NCBI RefSeq assembly: GCF_014203355.1 | Contig: NZ_JACHIR010000001.1 | Span: 62,001-126,000 of the forward strand | Source of the DNA: Kutzneria kofuensis | Lineage (GTDB): Bacteria; Actinomycetota; Actinomycetes; Mycobacteriales; Pseudonocardiaceae | Length of the DNA stretch: 64,000 bases | Direction: 5' to 3' | Shown: positions 25,467-33,959 of the stretch, in pieces | How the letters are laid out: each line of letters begins with the position of its first letter | Position numbering within the stretch: the stretch's first letter is position 1 | Position numbers and translations under genes: made by a program | Notes under the pieces: generated by a model | Database searches by the model: none | Told to the model about the DNA's origin: nothing | What the model saw: only the letters and a program-made list of their open reading frames with translations

Positions 25467-26489
25467 ATGAGGTGGATCACGGGAATCGTGGCGGCGTTGC
25501 TGGTGGTCACCACGGCGACGACGGCGGCGGCCGCACCAGGGCCGACATGGCGGCTGCACCCGACGGGAAGCGACGCCCGGTTGCGCGGACTGTCGGCAGT
25601 GAGCCCGCTGGTGGCGTGGGCGAGCGGCAGCGCGGGCACGATCCTGCGGACGACCGACGGCGGCAGGAGCTGGCGCCAGGTGGCGCCGCCGAACGCGGCA
25701 GCGCTGGATTTCCGTGACGTCCAGGCGTTCGACGCGCTTCACGCGGTGGCGTTGTCGATCGGCCCGGGGGACAGCTCCCGGGTCTACCGCACGGAGGACG
25801 GCGGCAAGTCGTGGCAGCAGACGCAGACGAACGCCGACCCGAACGCCTTCTACGACTGCATGGCGTTCTTCGACCAGCGGCACGGCCTGATCGTCGGTGA
25901 CCCGGTGAACGGCCGGTTCGAGGTGCTGTCGACCGACGACGGCGGCCGCAGCTGGCAAGTGCTGCCCGACGCCGGCATGCCCGAGGCACAGCAGGGCGAG
26001 GCGGGATTCGCGGCCAGCGGCCAGTGCATCGCCACGAGCGGCGGCCAAGATGCGTGGATCGGCAGCGGTGGCGGGGCGCAGTCCCGGATCTACCACTCGA
26101 CGGACCGCGGCCGCACCTGGCACGAGACGGCCACTCCCCTGCCCAGCAGCGCCTCCTCCGGCGTGTTCGCGGTGGCGTTCCGCGACCCGAGGCACGGCGT
26201 CGCGGTCGGCGGCGACTACTCGGCGCCGATGACGGGATCGGCGGCGACCAGCCAGGACGCCGGCCGCAGCTGGCAGGCGTCCACGGTCAGCGGCTACCGC
26301 TCGGGAGCGGCGTGGCTGCTCGGGAACGCTGTGGTCGCGGTCGGCCCCAACGGCAGCGATCTGAGCCTGGACGGCGGACGGCACTGGCGGCAGTTCGACA
26401 CCGGCAGCTTCGACACGGTGTCCTGCCCGACGCCGGTGACGTGCTGGGCCGCCGGCGAGCACGGCCGCGTCGCCACGCTCATGCCTTGA
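25467..26489 (+). CDS. Secreted BNR-repeat beta-propeller protein
   Basis: A 340-residue protein with a signal peptide (cut near AAAAPG, about residue 23) and sialidase-type Asp-box repeats: TTDGGRSW, TEDGGKSW, STDDGGRSW, STDRGRTW and SQDAGRSW. The spacing is that of Ycf48/glycosyl-hydrolase-like propellers. No catalytic residues of sialidases are evident, so a binding or assembly role is more likely than hydrolysis. It follows the MobA-like gene closely; no functional link is apparent. Confidence 0.8.
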   Translation: MRWITGIVAALLVVTTATTAAAAPGPTWRLHPTGSDARLRGLSAVSPLVAWASGSAGTILRTTDGGRSWRQVAPPNAAALDFRDVQAFDALHAVALSIGPGDSSRVYRTEDGGKSWQQTQTNADPNAFYDCMAFFDQRHGLIVGDPVNGRFEVLSTDDGGRSWQVLPDAGMPEAQQGEAGFAASGQCIATSGGQDAWIGSGGGAQSRIYHSTDRGRTWHETATPLPSSASSGVFAVAFRDPRHGVAVGGDYSAPMTGSAATSQDAGRSWQASTVSGYRSGAAWLLGNAVVAVGPNGSDLSLDGGRHWRQFDTGSFDTVSCPTPVTCWAAGEHGRVATLMP

Positions 26490-26503
26490 CAAGCATATAG
26501 CCG

Positions 26504-26839
26504 GTGACGTACTCCAACCTGGTGGCCACGACCTTCGAAGTGCTCGCCGAGCCGAGCCGGCGCCGGATCCTCGACCTGCTGCGGACCGAGGAGCGGTCCG
26601 TCGGCCAGCTCGTCGACCAGCTGGAGCTGAGCCAGCCGGCGGTGTCCAAGCACCTGCGCGTGCTGCGCGAGGCCGGTCTGGTGACGGTCCGGGTGGACGC
26701 GCAGCGCCGCTGCTACCGGCTGCGCCTGGACCCGCTGCGGGAGCTGGACGACTGGCTCGCGCCGTACCGGCGGCTCTGGTCGGACCACCTGGACGCGCTC
26801 GAACGCCACCTGGACCGGGTGGCCGGCGAGGACTCTTGA
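26504..26839 (+). CDS. ArsR-family transcriptional regulator
   Basis: A 111-residue winged-helix repressor. LAEPSRRRILDLL, LELSQPAVSKHLRVLREAGLV and the wing VDAQRRCYRL are typical of the ArsR/SmtB group that controls activator-of-Hsp90 (SRPBCC) neighbours. No metal-binding cysteine cluster (ELCVCDL-like) is present, so a metal sensor role is unlikely. The start is GTG 26504. No SRPBCC gene follows; the next gene is an SIS-domain protein 50 bp away. Confidence 0.88.
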   Translation: MTYSNLVATTFEVLAEPSRRRILDLLRTEERSVGQLVDQLELSQPAVSKHLRVLREAGLVTVRVDAQRRCYRLRLDPLRELDDWLAPYRRLWSDHLDALERHLDRVAGEDS

Positions 26840-26889
26840 CGGCCAGGGCACAGTGGTATGGACCAAAACACCGCCACGGAGGCAACTGA

Positions 26890-27612
26890 ATGACCGAGGA
26901 CTACGGCACCTTCCTGCGCGAGGAGCTGGGCCGGATCGAGCGGCACAACGCGGACGCGCTGGACAAGGTCGCGGACGTGCTGCTGGCCGCGATCAAGGCG
27001 GACGGCACGGTGCTCGCGGCGGGCGCCGGGCACTCGCTGGCCGCCGTCGCCGAGACCTTCTACCGCGCGGGCGGCCTGGCCTGCGTGCGCCCGCTCTACC
27101 ACCCCTCGCTGCTGCCGATGCACGGCGCGGTGTCCAGCACGACCGCGGAGCGCAAGTCGGGCCTGGCCGCGGAGGTGCTGACCGGCGTGGAGCTGACCGA
27201 GCGGGACGTGCTGATCATCTTCTCCACCTCGGGCATCAACCCGTACCCGGTGGAGCTGGCCCGGCAGGCGAAGGCGGCCGGCACGCCGGTGGTGGCGTTC
27301 ACCTCGATCGCGACCAGCTCGGTGGCGCCGAAGCGGGCCGGCACGACGCTGGCCGAGGAGGCCTCGTTCGTGCTGGACAACCTGGTCATTCCGGGCGATT
27401 CCGCCTATCCGCCGGGCGCCCCGGTGACGGCCCCGAGTTCGTCGCTGGCCAACGCGTTCCTGTGGAACCTGCTGCTGGTGCGGTTGCTGGACCGCGCCAC
27501 GGCGACCGGCTTCGAGCTGCCGTTGTGGCGCAGCGCCAACGTGGAGGGCGGCGACGCGGCCAACAAGGCGCTGCTGGCCAAGTACACGCCCCGCATCGAC
27601 GTGCTGGCGTGA
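26890..27612 (+). CDS. SIS-domain sugar isomerase-like protein (UPF0309 type)
   Basis: A 240-residue single SIS domain protein. GAGHSLAAVAETFYRAGG is the phosphosugar-binding loop opening, and IIFSTSGINPYPVELA is the serine-rich second loop. Members of this group bind or isomerise phosphosugars, often amino sugars. The ATG at 26890 follows GGAGG at eight bases. Its neighbours give no clear pathway. Confidence 0.85.
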   Translation: MTEDYGTFLREELGRIERHNADALDKVADVLLAAIKADGTVLAAGAGHSLAAVAETFYRAGGLACVRPLYHPSLLPMHGAVSSTTAERKSGLAAEVLTGVELTERDVLIIFSTSGINPYPVELARQAKAAGTPVVAFTSIATSSVAPKRAGTTLAEEASFVLDNLVIPGDSAYPPGAPVTAPSSSLANAFLWNLLLVRLLDRATATGFELPLWRSANVEGGDAANKALLAKYTPRIDVLA

Positions 27613-27713
27613 CGGAACCGACACCGGCGGTGAGTAGAAATACCGAGGAAGGGAAGTCGGGAAGGGGCTAGCGTCCGTCGAGGCACGTGACGCTCAAGGG
27701 GGGCCTGAACTTC

Positions 27714-29306
27714 ATGCAGTCGAAGACCAGATGGTGGATTCTGGGCACGGGCGGCACGGCGGTGGTCGCCGTCATCGCCACCGCCGGGTACCTGCTGCTC
27801 ATGCCCGGACCGCCGTCGAAGTACGTCACCAACTCGCCGGTGACGGACCCGCAGCCGTTGTCCGCCAACGATGTGGCCCACGACTACGCGCAGTCCTTCG
27901 GCGCGCTCGACGCCTCGGCCGCGGCGGCGCTGACCGACGACCCGACGGCGTCGACCGCGGCGCTCACGACGCTGTACAAGAACATGAGTGCCGCTCGGTT
28001 GACCGCGAGCGTGGCGGGCGACGCCGCGAACAACGCGGCCACCGTGAACGTGGACTGGCGCCTGGGCCAGTTCGACCTGCCCTACCAGGTGACGCTGCAA
28101 TTGGTGCAGCGCAACGGGAAATGGCTCGTCCACTGGTCGGACGCGGACATCCACCCGGAGCTGGCCAAGGGCCAGTCACTGACGCTGCGCACCACGCCCG
28201 GCGGCTCGACGCTGACCGACCGCGACGGCAAGCCGATGCAGCTCGACGCCGTGCCGAAGACGCTCAAAGCCGGTGTGCAGCAAGCGATCGGCGGTGATCT
28301 GCAGGCCGTCGACGGGCATTCGATCACCATCGTGGACGCCGCCGGCACTGACGTGAAGACGCTGGGCCAGCAGGAGGGCACGAAGAAGGCGGCCTACGCG
28401 CTGACGATCGACGCCGGCACGCAGGCGGCGGCGCAGAAGGCGGTGGACGGCTTCCAGGGCGCGGCCACGCTGGTCGCGATGCAGGCGTCCACCGGCGAAA
28501 TCCTGAGCGTCGCCACCAATGCCGCGTTCGACAGCAGCGGACTGAGCCCGCTCACCGGCACGTTCCCGCCCGGCTCCACATTCAAGATCGTGACGGCAAC
28601 CGCGGCGTTGCAGCACGGCGTGACCGGGAACTCCGCTGTGTCCTGTCCGCCGACCGTCCACATCGGACCGCGCACGGTCCCCAACGAGGACGGCGTCGTC
28701 GCCGGCAGCCCGCCCGATTATGCTACCCAGGTGCACACGGCGTTCGCGAAGTCGTGCAACACCACGTTCGCCCAACTCGCGGCGAATCTGGGCGCGAACG
28801 ACTTACCCACCGCCGCACGGCAACTCGGCCTCGGCGTGGACTACGACATCCCGGGCATCACGACCAACACCGGGCGCGTCGATACCGCGACCGACGAGGT
28901 CGATCGCGCGGTCGACGGCTTCGGCCAGGGCACCGACCTGGTCAGCCCGTTCGGCATGGCTGTCGTCGCCGCCACCGTCCACAACGGACAGGCGCCGACG
29001 CCGGTGTTGATCAGGGGTCAGCAGACCACCGCCCAGGGCATGGTCGCGGCGCCGCCGGTGAGCGTGCTCAACCAGGTGCGCACCATGATGCATGAGGTGT
29101 GCACGCCGGTGGGCACCGCGCACGCGCTGGCGTCGCTGCCCAACACGTTCGGCAAGACGGGCACCGCCGAGGTCGGCGACGGCCCGGCCCACGGCTGGTT
29201 CGTCGGATACCGCAACGACGTCGCCTTCGCGGTGCTGCTGCCGCACGCCGACTCGTCCGGCCCCGCGGTGAACGTGGCGGGCACGTTCCTGCGCGCGATC
29301 GGCTGA
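27714..29306 (+). CDS. Penicillin-binding transpeptidase with NTF2-like N-domain
   Basis: A 530-residue class B penicillin-binding protein. One N-terminal membrane segment is followed by an NTF2-like (MecA-N) domain and the transpeptidase domain. Active-site motifs are visible: STFK in PPGSTFKIV, SCN in AKSCNTTF as the SxN motif, and KTG in FGKTGTAEV. It should cross-link peptidoglycan on the outer face of the membrane. The ATG at 27714 has AAGGGGGG nine bases upstream and was preferred over an in-frame GTG at 27687. The MecA-like N-domain is common in actinomycetes and does not itself show beta-lactam resistance. Confidence 0.9.
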   Translation: MQSKTRWWILGTGGTAVVAVIATAGYLLLMPGPPSKYVTNSPVTDPQPLSANDVAHDYAQSFGALDASAAAALTDDPTASTAALTTLYKNMSAARLTASVAGDAANNAATVNVDWRLGQFDLPYQVTLQLVQRNGKWLVHWSDADIHPELAKGQSLTLRTTPGGSTLTDRDGKPMQLDAVPKTLKAGVQQAIGGDLQAVDGHSITIVDAAGTDVKTLGQQEGTKKAAYALTIDAGTQAAAQKAVDGFQGAATLVAMQASTGEILSVATNAAFDSSGLSPLTGTFPPGSTFKIVTATAALQHGVTGNSAVSCPPTVHIGPRTVPNEDGVVAGSPPDYATQVHTAFAKSCNTTFAQLAANLGANDLPTAARQLGLGVDYDIPGITTNTGRVDTATDEVDRAVDGFGQGTDLVSPFGMAVVAATVHNGQAPTPVLIRGQQTTAQGMVAAPPVSVLNQVRTMMHEVCTPVGTAHALASLPNTFGKTGTAEVGDGPAHGWFVGYRNDVAFAVLLPHADSSGPAVNVAGTFLRAIG

Positions 29307-29382
29307 TCCCAACTGATCACCCGGACGGCGCTGATCACCCCAATGGTCTAGGGGAAACGGGTCGTCCGGGTGCAGCCTCGCC

Positions 29383-29592
29383 CTACTTCTTCTTGGTCCT
29401 CGTGGCGCCGCCCCGGCCCCGAAGCTGCACGCCGGACTCGGACAACACCCGGTGCACGAAGCCGTACGAACGACCGGTGGACTCCGCGAGGGCGCGGATG
29501 CTGGCACCCTTCTCGTACTTCTTCTTCAGGTCAGCGGCCAGCTTGTCCCGCGTGGGCCCCGTGATCCGGGCGCCCTTCTTCAGGTCAGCCAC
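29383..29592 (-). CDS. Small helix-turn-helix protein
   Basis: A 69-residue basic protein starting at GTG 29592 (VADLKKGARITGPTRDKL). Its HTH is KGASIRALAESTGRSYGFVHRVL, and it ends in a lysine/arginine tail. The same compact protein is widespread and highly conserved in actinobacteria; it looks like a DNA-binding protein of the Hin-recombinase HTH type without a catalytic domain. Its role is not known to me. It is probably transcribed from the gap after the ABC-F gene, where an inverted repeat lies. Confidence 0.8.
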   Translation of the reverse strand: MADLKKGARITGPTRDKLAADLKKKYEKGASIRALAESTGRSYGFVHRVLSESGVQLRGRGGATRTKKK

Positions 29593-29726
29593 CTTGTCCC
29601 GCCTTCCGTGGGAGTGCAGGTCGGGCCGTGTTCGGCCCCTGTCGTCGCAATGATCGAACACGACGGGCCCGAACGCCAGACGATCAAGCAAAATCATCGC
29701 TCGGTGATCGTTGAGTTACCTCTGGC

Positions 29727-29753
29727 TGATCACCGGAGTGAATGAAGTGATCA
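29727..29753. promoter_or_regulatory. Inverted repeat upstream of the small HTH gene
   Basis: TGATCAC and GTGATCA are perfect inverted copies 13 bases apart, 135-161 bp upstream of the HTH gene start. Further TGATCACC copies lie after the PBP gene (29316-29340). An operator role is a guess from position. Confidence 0.35.
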
Positions 29754-29792
29754 GTGTTGCCATTGTGGCAGATCAACGCCTCGACCAGCGGA

Positions 29793-31421
29793 TCATGCCA
29801 ACTCGATGAGCTCGAGGTAGTCATCCGACCAGTGGTCTTCCGTGCCGTCGGGCAACAGGATCACCCGCTCGGGTTCCAGCGCCTGAACGGCCCCCGGGTC
29901 GTGGGTGACGAGCACGACCGCGCCCTCGAAGCGGCGCAACGCGTCGAGCACCTGCTCCCGGCTGGCCGGGTCCAGGTTGTTGGTTGGCTCATCCAACAGA
30001 AGCACGTTGGCCGCGCTGGAGACCAGGCCGGCCAGGGCGAGCCGGGTCTTCTCGCCGCCGGACAGCGTGCCGGCCGGCTGGTCCAGCTGCTCGCCGCTGA
30101 ACAGGAACGTGCCCAGCAGCGACCGCAGCTGCTGCTCCGGCACGTCCGGCGCGGCGTGCCGGATGTTCTCCCAGACCGTCGCGTCGTGATCGAGGGTCTC
30201 GTGCTCCTGCGCGTAGTAGCCGATCCGCAGGCCGTGGCCCGGCACGAGCTCGCCGGCGTCCGGCTTCTCCATGCGGCCGAGCAGGCGCAGCAGCGTGGTC
30301 TTGCCGGCGCCGTTCAGCCCGAGCACCACAACCTTGCTGCCGCGGTCGACCGCGAGGTCGACGCCGGTGAAGATCTCCAGCGAGCCGTAGGACTTGCTCA
30401 GGCCCTCGGCCATCAGCGGGGTCTTGCCGCACGGGGCCGGCTGCGGGAAGCGGATCCGCGCGACCTTGTCGGCGACCCGCTGGTCCTCCAGTCCGGACAG
30501 CAGCTTCTCGGCGCGCTTGGCCATGTTCTGCGCGGCGACCGCCTTCGTCGCCTTGGCCCGCATCTTGTCCGCCTGCGCCATCAGGGCCGACGCCTTCTTC
30601 TCGGCGTTGGCCCGCTCGCGGCGGCGGCGCTTCTCGTCGGCGGCGCGCGCCTCGAGGTACTTGGCCCAGCCCATGTTGTAGATGTCGACCTCGCCGCGGG
30701 TCGCGTCCAGGAACCAGACCTTGTTCACGACGTCGGCCAGCAACTCGACGTCGTGGCTGATCACGACGAGGCCGCCGGTGTGCTGGCGCAGGAAGGACCG
30801 TAGCCAGGAGATGGAGTCGGCGTCGAGGTGGTTGGTCGGCTCGTCCAGCAGCAGCGTGGTGCCGGCCTTGCCGCCCGCGCCGGATTCCGAGGCGCCGAAC
30901 AGGATTCGGGCCAGCTCGACGCGGCGGCGCTGGCCGCCGGACAGTGTGCGCAGCGGCTGCGCGAGCACGCGGTCGGCGAGGCCGAGGTTGGCGCAGATGC
31001 GCGCGGCCTCGCTCTCGGCGGCGTACCCGCCGAGCGCGCCGAAGCGCTCCTCCAGCTTGCCGTACTTGCGAACCGCGTTGTCGAGCGCGTCCTGGTCGAC
31101 CAGCTCGGCCATGGTCGTCTGCGCCTTCTCCATCTCGCGCAGCAACTGGTCGAGGCCGCGGGCCGACAGCACGCGGTCCTTGGCCGTGACGGACAGATCG
31201 CCCTCGCGCGGATCCTGTGGCAGGTAACCGAGTTCGCCGCTGCGGCGGACCTCGCCCGCATACGGCTGGCCCTCGCCGGCGAGCACGCGCAACGAGGTGG
31301 TCTTGCCCGCGCCGTTGCGGCCGACGAGGCCGATGCGGTCACCCGGCTGCACGCGCAGCGTGGCGTCGGAGAGCAGGATGCGCGAACCCGCGCGCAGTTC
31401 AAGGTCGGTGACGGTGATCAA
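29793..31421 (-). CDS. ABC-F family ATPase (ribosome-associated type)
   Basis: A 542-residue protein with two ATP-binding cassettes and no membrane segment. Walker A motifs are GRNGAGKTT and GLNGAGKTT, signatures LSGGQ and LSGGE, and Walker B LLLDEPTNHLD and LLLDEPTNNLD. A charged, Lys/Arg-rich linker (about 245-320) between the domains is the ABC-F P-site tRNA-interaction motif. Such proteins act on the ribosome, in translation quality control or antibiotic protection; which cannot be told. TTG 31421 follows GGAG at seven bases. The frame stays open upstream through a GC-rich hairpin region, but without homology. Confidence 0.88.
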   Translation of the reverse strand: MITVTDLELRAGSRILLSDATLRVQPGDRIGLVGRNGAGKTTSLRVLAGEGQPYAGEVRRSGELGYLPQDPREGDLSVTAKDRVLSARGLDQLLREMEKAQTTMAELVDQDALDNAVRKYGKLEERFGALGGYAAESEAARICANLGLADRVLAQPLRTLSGGQRRRVELARILFGASESGAGGKAGTTLLLDEPTNHLDADSISWLRSFLRQHTGGLVVISHDVELLADVVNKVWFLDATRGEVDIYNMGWAKYLEARAADEKRRRRERANAEKKASALMAQADKMRAKATKAVAAQNMAKRAEKLLSGLEDQRVADKVARIRFPQPAPCGKTPLMAEGLSKSYGSLEIFTGVDLAVDRGSKVVVLGLNGAGKTTLLRLLGRMEKPDAGELVPGHGLRIGYYAQEHETLDHDATVWENIRHAAPDVPEQQLRSLLGTFLFSGEQLDQPAGTLSGGEKTRLALAGLVSSAANVLLLDEPTNNLDPASREQVLDALRRFEGAVVLVTHDPGAVQALEPERVILLPDGTEDHWSDDYLELIELA

Positions 31422-31818
31422 GGCACAACTCCGGAGTCGGTGTGATCGCGGGCAGGACTCGTCCGCCCACCGGCCTCGGGGCCGGCGGGCCCGGAGGCCG
31501 CCTAGCAGATCAGCTTGATCACGTATCAAGTTTACGTGCCGGCGCGACCGGATTTCGCCCACCCCCGGGCTTCGCCACGCAGCTGTGACACGACACACAG
31601 TGACGACGCGTCAAATGTGAATGTCTTGACTACTCCATTCGAGCTATGCCTACACTCCGCCGGTCGCGGAAAGTTGCTAGATCAACAACTTTTAGTGACG
31701 GCCAATGCCTTCAGTGACCGCTTGAGATCAATTTCCGCCGCACTTGATCTCTTTCCGGGGTAAGCGCTTTCCCTGTGTGCTTTCGCGCGCCCGGAATCCG
31801 ACCGGTGAGGGGAATTCC
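31422..31818. promoter_or_regulatory. Intergenic region with promoter and operators before glycosidase copy 1
   Basis: This 397-bp region separates divergent genes. For the plus gene, TTGACT (31626-31631) and TACACT (31651-31656), 19 bases apart, look like -35/-10 boxes. Downstream come two AGTGAC repeats (31694 and 31713), an inverted repeat GAGATCAA/TTGATCTC (31724-31731 and 31744-31751) and a LacI-type palindrome (31759-31772). For the minus ABC-F gene, a GC-rich hairpin lies at about 31468-31502 in the leader. No gene was recognised here. Confidence 0.5.
31759..31772. promoter_or_regulatory. LacI-type operator candidate
   Basis: GGTAAGCGCTTTCC is a 14-bp palindrome with one mismatched pair and a central CG, like operators of LacI-family repressors of sugar genes such as CebR. 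It lies 47 bp before the TTG start of the first tandem glycosidase. Confidence 0.5.
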
Positions 31819-32808
31819 TTGCTCCGAACGCACAAGTGGCTGCCGCTGGCGGCTGCGACCCTGCTTGCCACCCTTGTCACACCGATCGCCGTGGCCGCGC
31901 CGGCCGGACCGCTGGCGGCCGGCGGCTCCAACTACGACTTCTACAACCTCACCAACGGCTGCGACCGCGAGGCGTACGGCACCGTCGACAGCTTCGACCG
32001 GGGCCGGGACACGATCACCACGCAACTGCGCCAGATGTACGACGCCGGCCAGCGCCGGCTCCGCATCGGCATCTTCCACCAGCACGGACCGGACTCCGGC
32101 ACGGTCATGGACTCCAGCACCGGCGACCTCTCCCCTGTCGATCGCCAACAGCTCGTCGACCTGCTCGCGGCGGTGAAATCCGCCGGGTTCCAAGAGATCG
32201 AGCTGGCCTTCCACCCGCAAGGGGCCGATGACCCGCACAACTGGGATGCCATGGATGATTCGGCGTACCAGGAGGACTGGGGCGTGATCTCCAAGCTGCA
32301 CCCGCTGATCGCCGCCGCTGGCATCCCGTACCGCATCGACCTGCTCAACGAGGGCATGCCGATGTCCAACGAGACCGTGTTGCGCTCGTACGCGCAGCGC
32401 CTGTGGTCCGACTACACCGGGCAGTTCGGCAGCGACGACACCGTCGGCTTCTCCATGACGGTGTGGATCGCCGACCGCGCCACGCAGCTGCCCGCCGTCT
32501 ACGGAGACAACCCGCCGGACCTGTTCGACGTGCACCTCTACGGCGACAGCTGGAACGGCGACGAGTACAGCCAGTTCGTCGACGCCGACAAGAAGATGAC
32601 CGAGCTGGGCTACCACCAGCAGTGGATCATCGGCGAGACCTACTTCGACGACGGCACGGCGGCGGACGGGATCCGGCGGGCCATCGCCGACACCGGCCGG
32701 TCCGTGCGCTACCTGACCCAGTGGCCGCTGACCCGGGCCCAGAAGTGCTCCGACGTCGACCAGGCCCCACCGGTCTCCTACGCCGCCTTCAGCGCCGCCG
32801 GCTTCTAA
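31819..32808 (+). CDS. Secreted clan-A-like glycoside hydrolase, tandem copy 1
   Basis: A 329-residue exported protein. A TTG start at 31819 follows GAGGGG; a signal peptide ends near AVAAPAG. The mature part looks like a TIM barrel: IDLLNEGMP near residue 178 has the Asn-Glu acid/base pair of GH-A enzymes, and WIIGETYFDD near 272 offers the nucleophile Glu. I could not assign a GH family. It ends with a conserved cysteine motif (KCSDVDQ), and the opening NGCDREAYG has a partner Cys. A paralogue follows 167 bp downstream in the same orientation. The LacI-type site upstream suggests sugar-controlled expression. Confidence 0.75.
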   Translation: MLRTHKWLPLAAATLLATLVTPIAVAAPAGPLAAGGSNYDFYNLTNGCDREAYGTVDSFDRGRDTITTQLRQMYDAGQRRLRIGIFHQHGPDSGTVMDSSTGDLSPVDRQQLVDLLAAVKSAGFQEIELAFHPQGADDPHNWDAMDDSAYQEDWGVISKLHPLIAAAGIPYRIDLLNEGMPMSNETVLRSYAQRLWSDYTGQFGSDDTVGFSMTVWIADRATQLPAVYGDNPPDLFDVHLYGDSWNGDEYSQFVDADKKMTELGYHQQWIIGETYFDDGTAADGIRRAIADTGRSVRYLTQWPLTRAQKCSDVDQAPPVSYAAFSAAGF

Positions 32809-32842
32809 CACCTCACCGACTCCCAGTCAACGCCTTGGTGTT

Positions 32843-32889
32843 CGGAACGGACCATTCCTCAACTCGGAGTTTAGGAATGGTCCGTTCCG
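32843..32889. repeat. 47-bp near-perfect palindrome between the tandem glycosidases
   Basis: Arms CGGAACGGACCATTCCT (32843-32859) and its exact complement (32873-32889) flank an inner AACTC-G-GAGTT, with a single mismatched pair (32860/32872). It lies 35 bp after copy 1 and 87 bp before copy 2. It could be a terminator for copy 1, an operator for copy 2, or both. Confidence 0.9.
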
Positions 32890-32975
32890 ACCGCAGGCTG
32901 GTGTCTGCCGGACGGCGGTCGGCGGGGGTGTGCCAATCTGATGCCCGTAGGCCGACACGGGTGAAGGGGCGTTCC

Positions 32976-33959
32976 TTGCTTCGACCGCGTGAGTGGTTGC
33001 CCGTGGCGTTGGCGATCCTGCTGGTCGCCGTGACGATTCCGCTCCGCCCGGGCGGCGGGGCGTCGGAAGCCGGCGGCTCCAACTACGACTTCTACAACCT
33101 CACCAACGGCTGCGACCGTGAGGCGTACGGCACCGTCGACAGCTTCGACCGGGGCCGGGACACGATCACCACGCAACTGCGCCAGATGTACGACGCCGGC
33201 CAGCGCCGGCTCCGCATCGGCATCTTCCACCAGCACGGACCGGACTCCGGCACCGTGATGGACTCCAGCACCGGCGACCTCTCCCCCACCGACCGCCGGC
33301 AGCTGACCGAACTGCTGGCCGCGGTGAAGGCCGCCGGCTTCCAGGAGATCGAGGTGGCCTTCCACCCGCAAGGCGACGACGACCCGCACAACTGGGACGC
33401 CATGGACGAATCGGCGTACCAGGAGGACTGGGCGGTGATCTCCCACCTACACCCGCTGGTCGCCGACGCCGGCATCCCGTACCGCATCGACCTGCTCAAC
33501 GAGGGCATGCCGATGTCCAACGAGCCGGTGCTCCGCCAGTACGCGCAGCGCCTGTGGTCCGACTACACCGCCGCGTTCGGCAAGGCCGACACCGTCGGGT
33601 TCTCCATGACGGTGTGGATCGCCGACCGCGCCACGCAGCTGCCCGCCGTCTACGGAGACAACCCGCCGGACCTGTTCGACGTGCACCTCTACGGCGACTC
33701 CTGGAACGGCGACGAGTACTCCCAGTTCGTCCAGGCCGACCGGAAGATGACCGAGCTGGGCTACCACCAGCCGTGGATCATCGGCGAGACCTACTTCGAC
33801 GACGGGTGGACCGCCGACGGCATCCGCCGCGCCATCGGCGCCACCGGCCGGCAGGTGCGGTACCTCACCCAGTGGCCGCTCACCCGCGACCGCAGGTGCG
33901 CCGACGTCGACCAGGCCCCGCCGATCCGCTACGCGGCATACGGGATGGCCGGCTTCTAG
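32976..33959 (+). CDS. Secreted clan-A-like glycoside hydrolase, tandem copy 2
   Basis: A 327-residue paralogue of the preceding gene. The TTG at 32976 has the same context as copy 1 (GGGG, then TTCC before TTGCT), which supports both starts. The signal segment (LPVALAILLVAVTIPL) differs completely from copy 1, whereas the mature part from AGGSNYDFYNL is almost identical. The putative catalytic DLLNEGMP and IIGETYFDD are kept. A possible difference of regulation or localisation rather than of chemistry is therefore inferred. Its stop overlaps the convergent LLM gene stop within CTAG. Confidence 0.75.
   Translation: MLRPREWLPVALAILLVAVTIPLRPGGGASEAGGSNYDFYNLTNGCDREAYGTVDSFDRGRDTITTQLRQMYDAGQRRLRIGIFHQHGPDSGTVMDSSTGDLSPTDRRQLTELLAAVKAAGFQEIEVAFHPQGDDDPHNWDAMDESAYQEDWAVISHLHPLVADAGIPYRIDLLNEGMPMSNEPVLRQYAQRLWSDYTAAFGKADTVGFSMTVWIADRATQLPAVYGDNPPDLFDVHLYGDSWNGDEYSQFVQADRKMTELGYHQPWIIGETYFDDGWTADGIRRAIGATGRQVRYLTQWPLTRDRRCADVDQAPPIRYAAYGMAGF

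Larger units (their letters stand above)
31918..33959 (+). repeat. Tandem gene duplication with patchwork identity
   Basis: The coding stretches 31918-32808 and 33069-33959 have equal length (891 bases). The first 185 bases differ at only one position, a second stretch of about 99 bases (from 32450 and 33600) is identical, and the parts between carry many synonymous and some amino-acid changes. This mosaic suggests gene conversion after duplication. Confidence 0.85.

Noticed and set aside
23517-26885. A very long minus-strand open frame across GH105, MobA-like and BNR genes.
   Set aside because: It runs antisense to three well-supported genes and has only biased composition.
29316-29345. CTGATCACCC repeated twice after the penicillin-binding protein gene.
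   Set aside because: There are only two short copies and no spacing pattern, so it is not a CRISPR or an iteron array.
31422-31598. An N-terminal extension of the ABC-F protein up to 31598.
   Set aside because: It has no homology and crosses a GC-rich hairpin; the TTG at 31421 has a good ribosome site just before the first cassette.
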